DNA from: Succinatimonas sp. UBA6849 | Lineage (GTDB): Bacteria > Pseudomonadota > Gammaproteobacteria > Enterobacterales > Succinivibrionaceae | Length of the DNA: 15,691 nt | Assembly: GCA_002449335.1 (NCBI GenBank) | Contig: DKDL01000015.1 | Span: 11,210 to 26,900, forward strand | Direction: 5' to 3' | Made by a program: the position numbers and the translations under genes | The notes under the pieces: generated by a model | What the model was told of the DNA's origin: nothing | Database searches by the model: none | What the model saw: only the letters and a program-made list of their open reading frames with translations | Shown here: positions 8,035-15,667 of the stretch, piece after piece | Position numbering within the stretch: position 1 is the first letter of the stretch | Layout of the letters: each line of letters begins with the position of its first letter

Positions 8035-8937
8035 ATGGTTTCAAGTCAATTACATGAACTTATAAGACCGGTGCTGTTATATGTCTGTGACTGTTATTTA
8101 TACAGACAGCATGGTGTTGAAGTCTCTTTAAACGAAGTTGACGGCAAACTTAAATCTCTATTTGCAGACATAAGACGCAAAGTAGATGGAGATGAGTTTC
8201 TAAAACGTGAATATGCTCAGGTAGAAAAGCCTTTAGTCTTTTTCGTTGACTACTTTTTTAAAGAAAACGGTTTTAGCTTTTCTAAAGAATATGAGCCTTT
8301 AGCCCGTATGTACAACGAGCTTTCAGGTGATGACAAGTTCTTTGATATCTTAGATAAGGTTCTAGCTACAAGCCAGAGCTCTAGTGATGTTATAAAGTCA
8401 TTTTATCTGATGCTAGGTTTAGGCTTTGATGGCGCTTATAAACGTGATCCTAAAGAAGTTATTCCTTATATCAACGGCTGTGTAGACAGAATGTCACAGG
8501 ACTTAAATCCTGAAGCGGAGTTTTTAACTCCAGATGTACAGCCAGAAGTCGTAGATACTCGTGCACGAGCTGATGGAAGAAACTTTAATCAATCTATAAA
8601 AGAAAAGACCTCTCGTGAGATTGTAGCTTTTCTTTTGAAAAAGAATTTAATCTTTATTTTAATTGCCTTAACTGTACTGTGTTTTGTGATCAATATGGCC
8701 AGTGTCTATAAAAACACCAATGCCTATAACACAATTGTTGAAGATACTGTTGAATCTGCATCTCCTTATAAGAGCATGTCCTCAACTGTAGAAGATGACA
8801 GTACAAATACCCCTAGCTCTACTAACGAAAGCGCTCAACCTACAAATACACAGTCACTAGGATCTACAAATTTATCTAATGGAGGCACTGTAATTGTAGG
8901 TAATGGTAATTCTCAATATACAGATGAGCAGAACTAG
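8035..8937 (+). CDS. tssL: T6SS membrane complex protein TssL (DotU/IcmH family), without peptidoglycan-binding domain
   Basis: 300 residues. TssL is an inner membrane protein whose cytoplasmic helical domain binds TssM and TssK. The cytoplasmic part (1-200) has the family features: LIRPVLLYVCDCYL (9-22), VFFVDYFFKENGF (68-80) and LMLGLGFDGAYK (125-136), matching the conserved L-G-F-x-G-x-Y. A single membrane segment lies at about 204-223 (NLIFILIALTVLCFVINMA), after Lys201-Lys203, giving the usual N-in, C-out tail anchor. The roughly 75 residues beyond it are Ser/Thr/Asn-rich with no OmpA-like peptidoglycan-binding motif, so this is not the evolved TssL type, although the tail is long for a plain TssL. 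An in-frame TAA at 8023-8025 upstream of the ATG fixes the start. The frame is followed 33 bases later by tssM in the same phase. Confidence 0.93.
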   Translation: MVSSQLHELIRPVLLYVCDCYLYRQHGVEVSLNEVDGKLKSLFADIRRKVDGDEFLKREYAQVEKPLVFFVDYFFKENGFSFSKEYEPLARMYNELSGDDKFFDILDKVLATSQSSSDVIKSFYLMLGLGFDGAYKRDPKEVIPYINGCVDRMSQDLNPEAEFLTPDVQPEVVDTRARADGRNFNQSIKEKTSREIVAFLLKKNLIFILIALTVLCFVINMASVYKNTNAYNTIVEDTVESASPYKSMSSTVEDDSTNTPSSTNESAQPTNTQSLGSTNLSNGGTVIVGNGNSQYTDEQN

Positions 8938-8970
8938 AGTACAAAGATAAGAATTTACGGACTGATAAGC

Positions 8971-11900
8971 ATGGATAATAGCAAAGATCTTACTCAAGGA
9001 ATGGACTCAGGACTGTTTGATGGATTGTTTGACAGTGCAACTGGAATTATTTTAGTTGTACTTATAGTCCTGATCCTGATGTTAATTCTCTTCTTCCTGT
9101 TCAAGAGATTTAAGTTCAAGCATCAGATAAACAAGGAAAGACGTTCTTTAAAAGAAGATCTGATGATTTGGTCTAACCTTGCAAACTTAGTTTCAGGCGG
9201 TAAGAAAAGGAAGAAGGGTAAAGAAGAGCTAACCGCTGATGTCAGAATTGTAAAGTTAATTTTAGATTCTGCTGTAACTTACATTAAAGCTAAGTGCTAT
9301 AAGAAACAAAGAACTCCATGGTATATCATCCTAGGTGAGCCTTTATCAGGTAAGAGTTCTATCTTAAAGGTCTCTTCATTAGGCTATGATCAGTCACGCC
9401 GAGAGCTTGATCTTAAAGATGAAGAATGTCTGCATGTCTTTGTATCAAAAGGCAGTGTCTTTTTAGATGTTAAAGGTAAGACTTTCTTTGATACCTGGTT
9501 AGGAGGATCATCTGCTCAATGGGAAGTTATCTGTGAGCAGATTAAAAAGTATCATCACACTAAGCCTCTGTCAGGCGTAGTACTGACTATTCCTGCTGAT
9601 GCGCTGATAGCAGATGACAGAGAACTTACCATTAAAAAAGCCAATTTAATTGCCTCAGAGTTACATAAATTAAGTTCAACTGTATGTATGAACTTACCAT
9701 GTAAGGTAGTTATCACCAAATGTGACTGCATTGTAGGTTTTAGAGATTATTTTGCCTCATTCTCAGATGAGATGCGTGAGCAGGTTCTAGGTCTTGATCT
9801 TAGCAACGATGATGGCTTTTATGATGAAGATCTGTTCTATAACAGCTGGTCTAATTTTATCGAAAGATTAAAGTCAGGTGCTGTATCCTTACTCTCATCT
9901 CGAGAGGTGACCGATAAGAGCTACTCCTCTGAGAATAGATTAGACTCAACAGCCTATATCTTTACCTTCCCTGAGCATATGAATTATTTAAAACATGCTC
10001 TTGAGATCTACTTAAAGACCATCTTTGAAAGAACAGGCTCTTTTAAACCTAATTTTATTGAAGGTGTGTATTTTACCTCTTCAACAGATCAAGGCGTCTG
10101 CCTTGATCCTGATTATGCATCACATGAGAATAAAGCTGTAGATGAAGCTTTATTAGTAGATGAGGATAAGGTCTCAGAAAAGTCCTTCTTTATAAAACAG
10201 CTGTTTTTAAAGTTAATTCCAGACATGAATGACAAAGCTGTCTTTACTAAAAGAGAGAGACTTATAAGAAACATTCCTGTAGTAGCTTTGTGCACAGTGC
10301 TTTCAGTCCTAAGCTTAAACTACCTGACAGGTGCCCTGATGGGGCGTGATCTTATTTATGACAGATTACACTCTGATGTTATCTTTTATAAGAATTTAAA
10401 TACCATGTTCGACAGGGGATATATCAGCGCATCCCCTTTAATTGATATTGATAAAAATGTCAAAGGCTATAACCGCTTTAGTGAGCTTATGGCTGGTAAT
10501 TCTAGAAACAGTAGATTAAATTTCTTTACTGAGTCTAAATCACGTCTTTTAAAAGATGTGTCTTTACCATTTATTTATTTCCCATCCTCATATCTTTTAG
10601 GGGACTTTAATAATTTAAAGAAAGAAGACAGACATACTATTTACAATCAGTTATTAGTAAATATGGTGTTCTCTCCTGCTGCCTCTAACTTTGCTTTAGA
10701 TTTATTAAAGAGAGATGATCCTTTTACAGAGAAAAAAGCTGATGCGCTGTCCTCATATATGTTCCTTGCTATTGCAAGAACAGGTCATGATGTTGGAGGC
10801 ATTGAGATCTTAGAGAACAGTATTAAAAAGATCTTAGCTTATCAGTATCCTGATATCTCACCTAAGATCCTCAAGAACTTAACCCAGATGAGCTGTGGCG
10901 ATGATGACTATGCTAAAGCTGCTGCAACCGAGATCTTATTAGATCCAAATTATGCACCAGCAGTTAACCATGGTCTGAAGCTCTTCATGGATCAATTATC
11001 CAAAATTGAGGCTTATCCAGAGTCAAAATATCAGGTCATAAAACATGATCTGAACTCAGGTGCTTTCTTAGTGTCTGTGTACAAGAAACTGTATGAATTT
11101 GCCTTTAATTATTCAGATAAGATAAAAGATGAAGCTTATTTACAAGAATATGAAGAACTTCAGGCTTTAATTAAAAAGGCTATTACAGTGTCTTCAGATC
11201 TTGATAAAACAGCAGCTGTCTTTTTACATGATTATGCCTCTCCTGTAGTAAAGGCAGGCAATGGCTCTGAGAAAGCTGAAAAGGTTACAGTAACTGCTCA
11301 AAGATCTTTATTAGTAGACTCTGCTTACAATGCTTACAGGAAGATTGTATCTGATGACTTTGATTCTTTTATTGAATATGTAGAACAAAGTGATTCATCT
11401 GGTGCTGATATGGTCGAGAATGTGGTTTTAGCAGGAGAAGTTAAGACCTCTCGAGAGAGCACCCTGAACAATTTAGATAAAGACAGACAGGCTCTGAATG
11501 TAGTAATGGAGACTGTCAACAATTCAAGAATTTTTGATAAGACAGTCAATGAAAAAGACGGTATGAGATTGAATTATCAGCTCTTATCTGAGATGCTCAG
11601 CATCGCTGATACTTCAAACTTGAACTTGTCTTTAGATTCAACAGCAGACTTTATCGAACGCTACAATCAGTTGAATGTTACCTTTGCTGACAAGTACAAA
11701 GCTTTAGATAATTTTGATGTTCAGAATACTGAGGATTCAAAGATCAATGCCTTAACTAAGAGTATAAAAAACTATCTGAAATTCTCTGAGTTTACCTGCA
11801 GAATGATGCTTGCTAATGCTCTTTTAGATAAATATCCAGCATCGAGCTCAAAAGGTACCAATTTAACCTTATTAGCTGATGCCATCAGCAATTCAAAAGA

Positions 11901-13425
11901 CTATGACTATGATGAGTTCTTATCAACTGATTTGGCTAAAGAAGCTTTAGGTTATTTTGAGGTAGCAGATGAGTTCTCTCCATCTGCTGTACATGACTTT
12001 ATCAATCCTATTGCCACATTAGAGAGCTTTAAAAACGTAAAGCTAAAGGATAATAATCCTAATGGCTCTGACAACAGTGTAGTAGCCTTTAACAGCTATA
12101 TCTCAAAGAGCAAGAAGGTAAAAGAAGTTAGTGCCTTAATTGAGGATTATGCTGATAAATTCATCAATTACTGGGGCAATTTTGCAGACTCTCTAAAGCC
12201 TTATGCTCAGGATTATGCTTCATTCCATGATTTTGCTCTAGACAGCAAAGCTTATCAGATTAACTCACAGTTATCTGATATCTATAACTTCAGCTATGAT
12301 TTGATCTCATCTGTAAAAGAAGAGTCCTTAAGTGTAAAATCTAAAAAGACTAAAGCACAGTTACTCTCTTTAATTGATGACAGAAGAAAAGCTTTATCGC
12401 TAAACTTCACTCAAGCATGTACCAATGTACTAAATTCATGGGCAATGCTCCCAGAAGATCCTGTAAAAGCAAATCACTTTATCAGTGCTTTAGATAAAAA
12501 GGCTGTCCGCAATGATTACACCACTGTGCGTAATTTAAACAGCGCTAAGGGTAATATCCCATGGTGGACTTCATTTGTAAATTTAGGCACTACTCTTTTA
12601 AAGTCTGAAGCTTCATATCAGACAGCAACAGGCCTTGAAGAGTTCCAGTCAAAGCTGTATTTCTTCCCAATCCTAAAGGATGCAGCAACTGATGCTATGA
12701 CTTTACGTTATGAGGATATGCCTTTATTAAATCGCAGATTAAAGAGCTACAGCCTTGTAAAGGATAAGCCATCAGATCTTAATGAGCCAAAGATTGAAGA
12801 GAGCGCAGATGAAGGTGTGGATAACTTACAGGAGCCACTGTTAAACAACGTGATGGCAGGACGTAATGACATCCGTCAGTGGGCAACCTCTGTAAGCAGG
12901 ATCTTAACCGATGTTGGTGACAGAAAGAATAAATTAGAATTTACTGTCTCCATTCCTTCAATGGAAAAACAAGAAGAGTTAAGACAGTTATCAGGCATTG
13001 CTCTTCCTAATGCTGCTGTAACTATGCGTTATGTAAGCGTAAAGTTTATTTCAAATCAGTCTTTGTTAAACTCAAATAATACTAAAGAGTCCTCAAGACA
13101 AAGTACTGTAGTAGAAAATGGTGAGCGCAAGTTACTAAGTGCTGATGCTTCAAGTGGCAACTTTGAATTCTTGTTCTACAGATACTCAGATTCAAATATG
13201 GCTGACACCAGATTTAAGGTAAAAGGCAATTATGCTGCAATACGTATGTACTTAAATGATAGAGCTATCTATTCTGATAAGGAGCATTGCACATATGTAC
13301 CTATTGTGGTGTCAAATCGAGGAGATGAGAGTGTGCTCTTTGTAAAAGTTGTCTTTAATAAAGAACTGCTCCGTCCTGATGAGTGGCCTGATTCTCAGAA
13401 TTGGCCTTCAATTACCATGTTCTAG
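8971..13425 (+). CDS. tssM: T6SS inner membrane core protein TssM (IcmF family), unusually long
   Basis: 1484 residues, longer than the roughly 1100-1200 common for TssM. The protein spans the inner membrane and periplasm, and in the family binds TssL and TssJ to form the membrane core. Only one N-terminal membrane segment is visible (about 25-45), instead of the usual pair, followed by basic KRFKFKHQ. The cytoplasmic NTPase-like domain keeps PWYIILGEPLSGKSS (116-130, Walker A GEPLSGKS), a DxxG element DVKG (166-169) and TKCD (249-252, G4-like). GVYFTSSTDQGV (365-376) is a family hallmark. A second membrane segment lies at about 434-455, followed by roughly 1030 periplasmic, mostly helical residues and a beta-rich end (about 1300-1484). 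No alternative ATG, GTG or TTG start exists between the tssL stop and this ATG, and the ribosome binding site is weak. A strong terminator lies about 75 bases after the stop. Confidence 0.94.
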   Translation: MDNSKDLTQGMDSGLFDGLFDSATGIILVVLIVLILMLILFFLFKRFKFKHQINKERRSLKEDLMIWSNLANLVSGGKKRKKGKEELTADVRIVKLILDSAVTYIKAKCYKKQRTPWYIILGEPLSGKSSILKVSSLGYDQSRRELDLKDEECLHVFVSKGSVFLDVKGKTFFDTWLGGSSAQWEVICEQIKKYHHTKPLSGVVLTIPADALIADDRELTIKKANLIASELHKLSSTVCMNLPCKVVITKCDCIVGFRDYFASFSDEMREQVLGLDLSNDDGFYDEDLFYNSWSNFIERLKSGAVSLLSSREVTDKSYSSENRLDSTAYIFTFPEHMNYLKHALEIYLKTIFERTGSFKPNFIEGVYFTSSTDQGVCLDPDYASHENKAVDEALLVDEDKVSEKSFFIKQLFLKLIPDMNDKAVFTKRERLIRNIPVVALCTVLSVLSLNYLTGALMGRDLIYDRLHSDVIFYKNLNTMFDRGYISASPLIDIDKNVKGYNRFSELMAGNSRNSRLNFFTESKSRLLKDVSLPFIYFPSSYLLGDFNNLKKEDRHTIYNQLLVNMVFSPAASNFALDLLKRDDPFTEKKADALSSYMFLAIARTGHDVGGIEILENSIKKILAYQYPDISPKILKNLTQMSCGDDDYAKAAATEILLDPNYAPAVNHGLKLFMDQLSKIEAYPESKYQVIKHDLNSGAFLVSVYKKLYEFAFNYSDKIKDEAYLQEYEELQALIKKAITVSSDLDKTAAVFLHDYASPVVKAGNGSEKAEKVTVTAQRSLLVDSAYNAYRKIVSDDFDSFIEYVEQSDSSGADMVENVVLAGEVKTSRESTLNNLDKDRQALNVVMETVNNSRIFDKTVNEKDGMRLNYQLLSEMLSIADTSNLNLSLDSTADFIERYNQLNVTFADKYKALDNFDVQNTEDSKINALTKSIKNYLKFSEFTCRMMLANALLDKYPASSSKGTNLTLLADAISNSKDYDYDEFLSTDLAKEALGYFEVADEFSPSAVHDFINPIATLESFKNVKLKDNNPNGSDNSVVAFNSYISKSKKVKEVSALIEDYADKFINYWGNFADSLKPYAQDYASFHDFALDSKAYQINSQLSDIYNFSYDLISSVKEESLSVKSKKTKAQLLSLIDDRRKALSLNFTQACTNVLNSWAMLPEDPVKANHFISALDKKAVRNDYTTVRNLNSAKGNIPWWTSFVNLGTTLLKSEASYQTATGLEEFQSKLYFFPILKDAATDAMTLRYEDMPLLNRRLKSYSLVKDKPSDLNEPKIEESADEGVDNLQEPLLNNVMAGRNDIRQWATSVSRILTDVGDRKNKLEFTVSIPSMEKQEELRQLSGIALPNAAVTMRYVSVKFISNQSLLNSNNTKESSRQSTVVENGERKLLSADASSGNFEFLFYRYSDSNMADTRFKVKGNYAAIRMYLNDRAIYSDKEHCTYVPIVVSNRGDESVLFVKVVFNKELLRPDEWPDSQNWPSITMF

Positions 13426-13498
13426 TGTAGTGTAAAAGTGCACTATCACTAAAAGGAATAGAAGGATACAAACAATCGATTAAACACGAAAATGTGAG

Positions 13499-13546
13499 AT
13501 AGCACTGACTTATATCCAAAAAGTATAATCCGGTGCTATTTTTTTT
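13499..13546 (+). terminator. Intrinsic terminator closing the tss operon
   Basis: ATAGCACTG (13499-13507) pairs with CGGTGCTAT (13531-13539; one T-G wobble), and an inner TTATA/TATAA pair can extend the structure. The stem runs straight into a run of eight T (13539-13546). This is a textbook Rho-independent terminator on the + strand, 74 bases after the tssM stop. It separates the structural operon from the PAAR module, implying that the module has its own promoter or depends on readthrough. Confidence 0.85.
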
Positions 13547-13628
13547 GAGAAAAGGTAAAAAATTAAACAGTAATTTTGAAATATTAATCTATACTTCAAT
13601 AAGTTAGAAAAGATTGTTGATTGTGCTT

Positions 13629-13653
13629 TGTGTCTTTTAGCTTAAAAAACACA
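13629..13653 (+). other. Hairpin in the PAAR gene leader
   Basis: TGTGT-C-TTTTA (13629-13639) and TAAAA-A-ACACA (13643-13653) form two five-pair stems separated by one C/A mismatch around a GCT loop. It lies about 50 bases upstream of the PAAR start. No T-run follows. It would lie in the 5' untranslated region if transcription starts upstream of it. A TATACT sequence at 13590-13595 could be a -10 box, but I see no good -35 element at the right distance. Confidence 0.3.
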
Positions 13654-13692
13654 GCCCAAAAGAAAAACAGTTCAAATTATCACCAGAATTAA

Positions 13693-13698
13693 AAGGAG
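13693..13698 (+). promoter_or_regulatory. Strong ribosome binding site for the PAAR gene
   Basis: AAGGAG lies 7 bases before the ATG at 13706. It is the best Shine-Dalgarno match of any gene in the window. It fixes the start of the small PAAR frame and suggests efficient translation, in contrast to the following gene, which has none. Confidence 0.8.
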
Positions 13699-13705
13699 TG
13701 TAGCT

Positions 13706-13996
13706 ATGCCAACACCAAGTGCCACACTAGTAAACCTTACTGCAACAGGCGATGCTGTTACAGGCCCTGGAATGCCTACTAATCTTGTAAATGGATTACC
13801 CCAAGCCTGTATGGGTGATCTAGTTGCAGGTCCAGTCTGTACAGGTGCAATTACAGCAACCACTGCTGTTAATGTTCTAACTAAAGGCAGACCTTCTGCT
13901 AATTTAGGTTCCTTAGTAACCGGTGTAAATCCAATTACAGGTATTCCTGTAGCTACAGCACTGGCAGCTTGTCCTAATCTTAATCGTTTAGTTTAG
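13706..13996 (+). CDS. PAAR-like T6SS spike tip protein (stand-alone, histidine-free)
   Basis: 96 residues, the normal length of a single-domain PAAR protein. PAAR proteins form the sharp cone that caps the VgrG trimer and can carry effectors. The sequence is Gly/Pro/Thr/Val-rich with repeated short beta hairpins and P-x-A-like turns: GDAVTGPGMPTNLVNGLP (15-32), MGDLVAGPVCTGAI (36-49), NVLTKGRPSANLGSLVTG (56-73), then NPITGIPVATALA (75-87). The GRPSANLGS segment corresponds to the P-A-A-R-x-G-D type turn. Unusually, there is no histidine at all, whereas characterised PAAR tips bind zinc through three His and one Cys. Cysteines at 35, 45 and 89 remain. No signal peptide, membrane segment or C-terminal toxin extension is present. 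The strong ribosome binding site at 13693-13698 supports the start. The gene is isolated by hairpins on both sides. Confidence 0.8.
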   Translation: MPTPSATLVNLTATGDAVTGPGMPTNLVNGLPQACMGDLVAGPVCTGAITATTAVNVLTKGRPSANLGSLVTGVNPITGIPVATALAACPNLNRLV

Positions 13997-14015
13997 TAAG
14001 TCAGTTTTATAAAGT

Positions 14016-14047
14016 AGTGTTCTTTTCCATTACAAAAGAGCACTTTT
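14016..14047 (+). terminator. Terminator-like hairpin between the PAAR gene and the 457-residue protein
   Basis: AGTGTTCTTTT (14016-14026) pairs along 11 bases with AAAAGAGCACT (14034-14044; one T-G wobble) around a 7-base loop. Four T follow (14044-14047). The T-run is short, so termination may be partial. The stem ends only 15 bases before the next start codon. It could terminate PAAR transcripts, attenuate the downstream gene, or hinder its translation. Confidence 0.65.
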
Positions 14048-14059
14048 ACGATCCTTTTT

Positions 14060-15433
14060 ATGGAAAATATCAAAATGGCAGATAAGTTAGATTGGTTAAA
14101 TCAGCATTTTGTACTTTTATTACATAAGACAGTTGCAGAGGTAATTGCAAATGAGAATTACAAATTACCTTTTGAGTTAAGACAGAATGCTTTGACCTAT
14201 CCTCAGTCAGATGCTTTTATTTATGAGCTTGAAAAACAAAATGAGCTTAAAAAGGCCTGTGAATTTTTAGCCTATAACTTACAGCATCGAGCCTTAGCCT
14301 GGTGGGGATACTGCTGTGTACTCTCTTTAGAACAGGAGTTACAGGAAAAACCAGCAGAGGATCGTAAGCTTGAGGATATTGGTAAACCTCGTGAATTTAA
14401 TATTCCAGACTGGGCTAAGATGCCTGAAGATAAAGAGCCTGAACTTAAATCTGTTGAGGATGTGTACAACATTCCTGAGATAAAAAAAATTAAAGAAGAG
14501 CTTGAGGCTACAAGAGCTAAAGCTCAGGCAGAATTTGATAAATTCCCTCAGGAATTAAAAGACAAATACTACAAGGTCAAAAAAGAAGTTTATGACCAGT
14601 TCACTAAAGAGTTTGGTAAATCTCCTAATGAGCTTTTACAGGATCTCATAAAACTTGCTAATGACAATTTAAACAAGCCTGATATTGATATGGAGAAATC
14701 TCCTATCTTTAAAGCAGAAAAAGAGCTTAAAGAAAAGATTGAAAAGGTAAGACAGGAGACCATTAAATCAATTAAGGCTGCAGTTCCTCAAAAGAGTGAA
14801 GAGGAGAAAAAAGAGCAGACATCAAATGCTATGGACTGCTCCTATGCTTATATTGTCGCTCCAAATGATCTTAATGCTCAAAACTGCTTGAATTTAGGCA
14901 ATTTATGTCCTGATTTACCTGAAGGCTTACTCTCATTAGTCTGCTTCTGGTCTTATGGCAATATGACACCAAACGCAGACAACCAAAGAACTATGGTAAT
15001 TAAGACTCCACCAGGCCTTGCAGCTAACGGTCTTAATTCATTACTTTTGATGTGTGCCTTAGCTAAAGGCGGTACCCGCAAGTTTGATGAAAGAGTAAAG
15101 CTTTATTTTGAGATTGGTAAAGAGATTGCTTATGGCCACAATGTTTGGTCTGTACATGTAGCTAATAAGTTAGCTCCTCACAGAGATTACTCTGATAAGA
15201 AATTTACAGGTCTTGTAGGTGATAATGAAGCCTTTAAAGGAACTTTATCTCCTGAGGAGACCTCACTTGAGAGTAAGAGCTTTAATGCAACAAATAAAGG
15301 TAATAACTTTAACAATACTCCTGATAACGTGAAGACTCAGAGTCATAACACTAATTGCAGTGCTGCAACTGAGAAAAAAGATGGAGAAAAAGAGCGCAAA
15401 GGTACTACTACCTTTACTCGTTTTAAAGGTTAG
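14060..15433 (+). CDS. DUF6931-like T6SS-associated protein with a long charged helical insert; candidate accessory, adaptor or cargo protein
   Basis: 457 residues with no signal peptide or membrane segment. From memory, two blocks resemble DUF6931, a family of unknown function that I associate with T6SS loci. The first is ACEFLAYNLQHRALAWWGYC (66-85), like the family's L-x-x-R-x-A-V-W-W-A helix. The second is GLLSLVCFWSYGNMTP (289-304), then IKTPPGLAANGLNSLLLMCA (314-333) and LYFEIGKEIAYG (348-359), like the family's W-S-G-G-S-x-x-P, P-P-G-L-x-x-x and L-x-x-G-x-x-I-A-x-G order. Between them, about residues 96-285 are Lys/Glu-rich and partly coiled-coil, and look like an insertion. The tail (363-457) is Asn/Thr/Lys-rich and probably disordered. 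No Shine-Dalgarno precedes the ATG at 14060, and an internal ATG at 14075 (MADKLDWL) is a possible start. I do not recognise a toxin motif. Adjacency to PAAR suggests a spike-related role. Confidence 0.6.
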   Translation: MENIKMADKLDWLNQHFVLLLHKTVAEVIANENYKLPFELRQNALTYPQSDAFIYELEKQNELKKACEFLAYNLQHRALAWWGYCCVLSLEQELQEKPAEDRKLEDIGKPREFNIPDWAKMPEDKEPELKSVEDVYNIPEIKKIKEELEATRAKAQAEFDKFPQELKDKYYKVKKEVYDQFTKEFGKSPNELLQDLIKLANDNLNKPDIDMEKSPIFKAEKELKEKIEKVRQETIKSIKAAVPQKSEEEKKEQTSNAMDCSYAYIVAPNDLNAQNCLNLGNLCPDLPEGLLSLVCFWSYGNMTPNADNQRTMVIKTPPGLAANGLNSLLLMCALAKGGTRKFDERVKLYFEIGKEIAYGHNVWSVHVANKLAPHRDYSDKKFTGLVGDNEAFKGTLSPEETSLESKSFNATNKGNNFNNTPDNVKTQSHNTNCSAATEKKDGEKERKGTTTFTRFKG

Positions 15434-15490
15434 ATAGCACCATAAAATCAAACAAAGGAAATAGAAAACAGGAATAAAAAGATAAAATCA

Positions 15491-15531
15491 ATATGGCAAA
15501 ACAGTCTGACCATATCAGATCACATTTTGCC
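15491..15531. repeat. Overlapping inverted repeats downstream of the last gene
   Basis: GGCAAAA (15495-15501) and TTTTGCC (15525-15531) are perfect inverted repeats. Inside them TCTGA (15505-15509) and TCAGA (15515-15519) also pair around CCATA. A competing pair, ATATGG (15491-15496) with CCATAT (15510-15515), overlaps both, so two exclusive folds are possible. No T-run follows on the + strand. It may be a weak terminator, a protein-binding site or a switching RNA. A 17-codon frame (15493-15546) coincides with it but is not convincing. Confidence 0.4.
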
Positions 15532-15645
15532 AAAGGTAAAAATTAAAACGGTATTCAACACATAATATCCATCACGCACGGGTATTGTTCATTAAAAATT
15601 GGCTTAGTATTAAGAGAAATTCAGTATTTGAAACAATTGCTTTTG

Positions 15646-15667
15646 TTAGGTTCTGATTAGAACCTAA
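15646..15667. promoter_or_regulatory. Perfect 9-bp palindromic hairpin, candidate operator
   Basis: TTAGGTTCT (15646-15654) and AGAACCTAA (15659-15667) are exact inverted repeats around GATT. No T-run follows, so it is unlikely to be an intrinsic terminator. Its symmetry suits a dimeric regulator. TTGAAA at 15628-15633 is a possible -35 element, with the palindrome covering the matching -10 position, which would fit repression of a gene beyond the right edge. That role is inference. Confidence 0.4.

Noticed and set aside
13590..13595. TATACT as a firm -10 box for the PAAR gene
   Set aside because: The bases 17 positions upstream (ACAGTA) do not resemble a -35 element, and AT-rich DNA produces such matches often.
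13672..13863. Minus-strand frame opposite the start of the PAAR gene
   Set aside because: It is the complement of the PAAR-coding bases, whose plus frame has a strong Shine-Dalgarno and a family-like sequence.
14060..15433. Reading the 457-residue protein as a classical toxin (nuclease, lipase or pore-former)
   Set aside because: No GxSxG, HNH, HKD or other catalytic motif and no membrane segments are visible. Effector function is possible only by context.
15263..15451. Minus-strand frame with hydrophobic content at the end of the 457-residue gene, considered as an antisense immunity protein
   Set aside because: It is the complement of the Asn/Thr/Lys-rich tail. The hydrophobic residues come from reading AT-rich DNA backwards, and no start signal supports it.
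15493..15546. 17-codon frame starting MAKQSDHI
   Set aside because: No good ribosome binding site, no recognisable protein, and it coincides with inverted repeats that explain the sequence pattern better.
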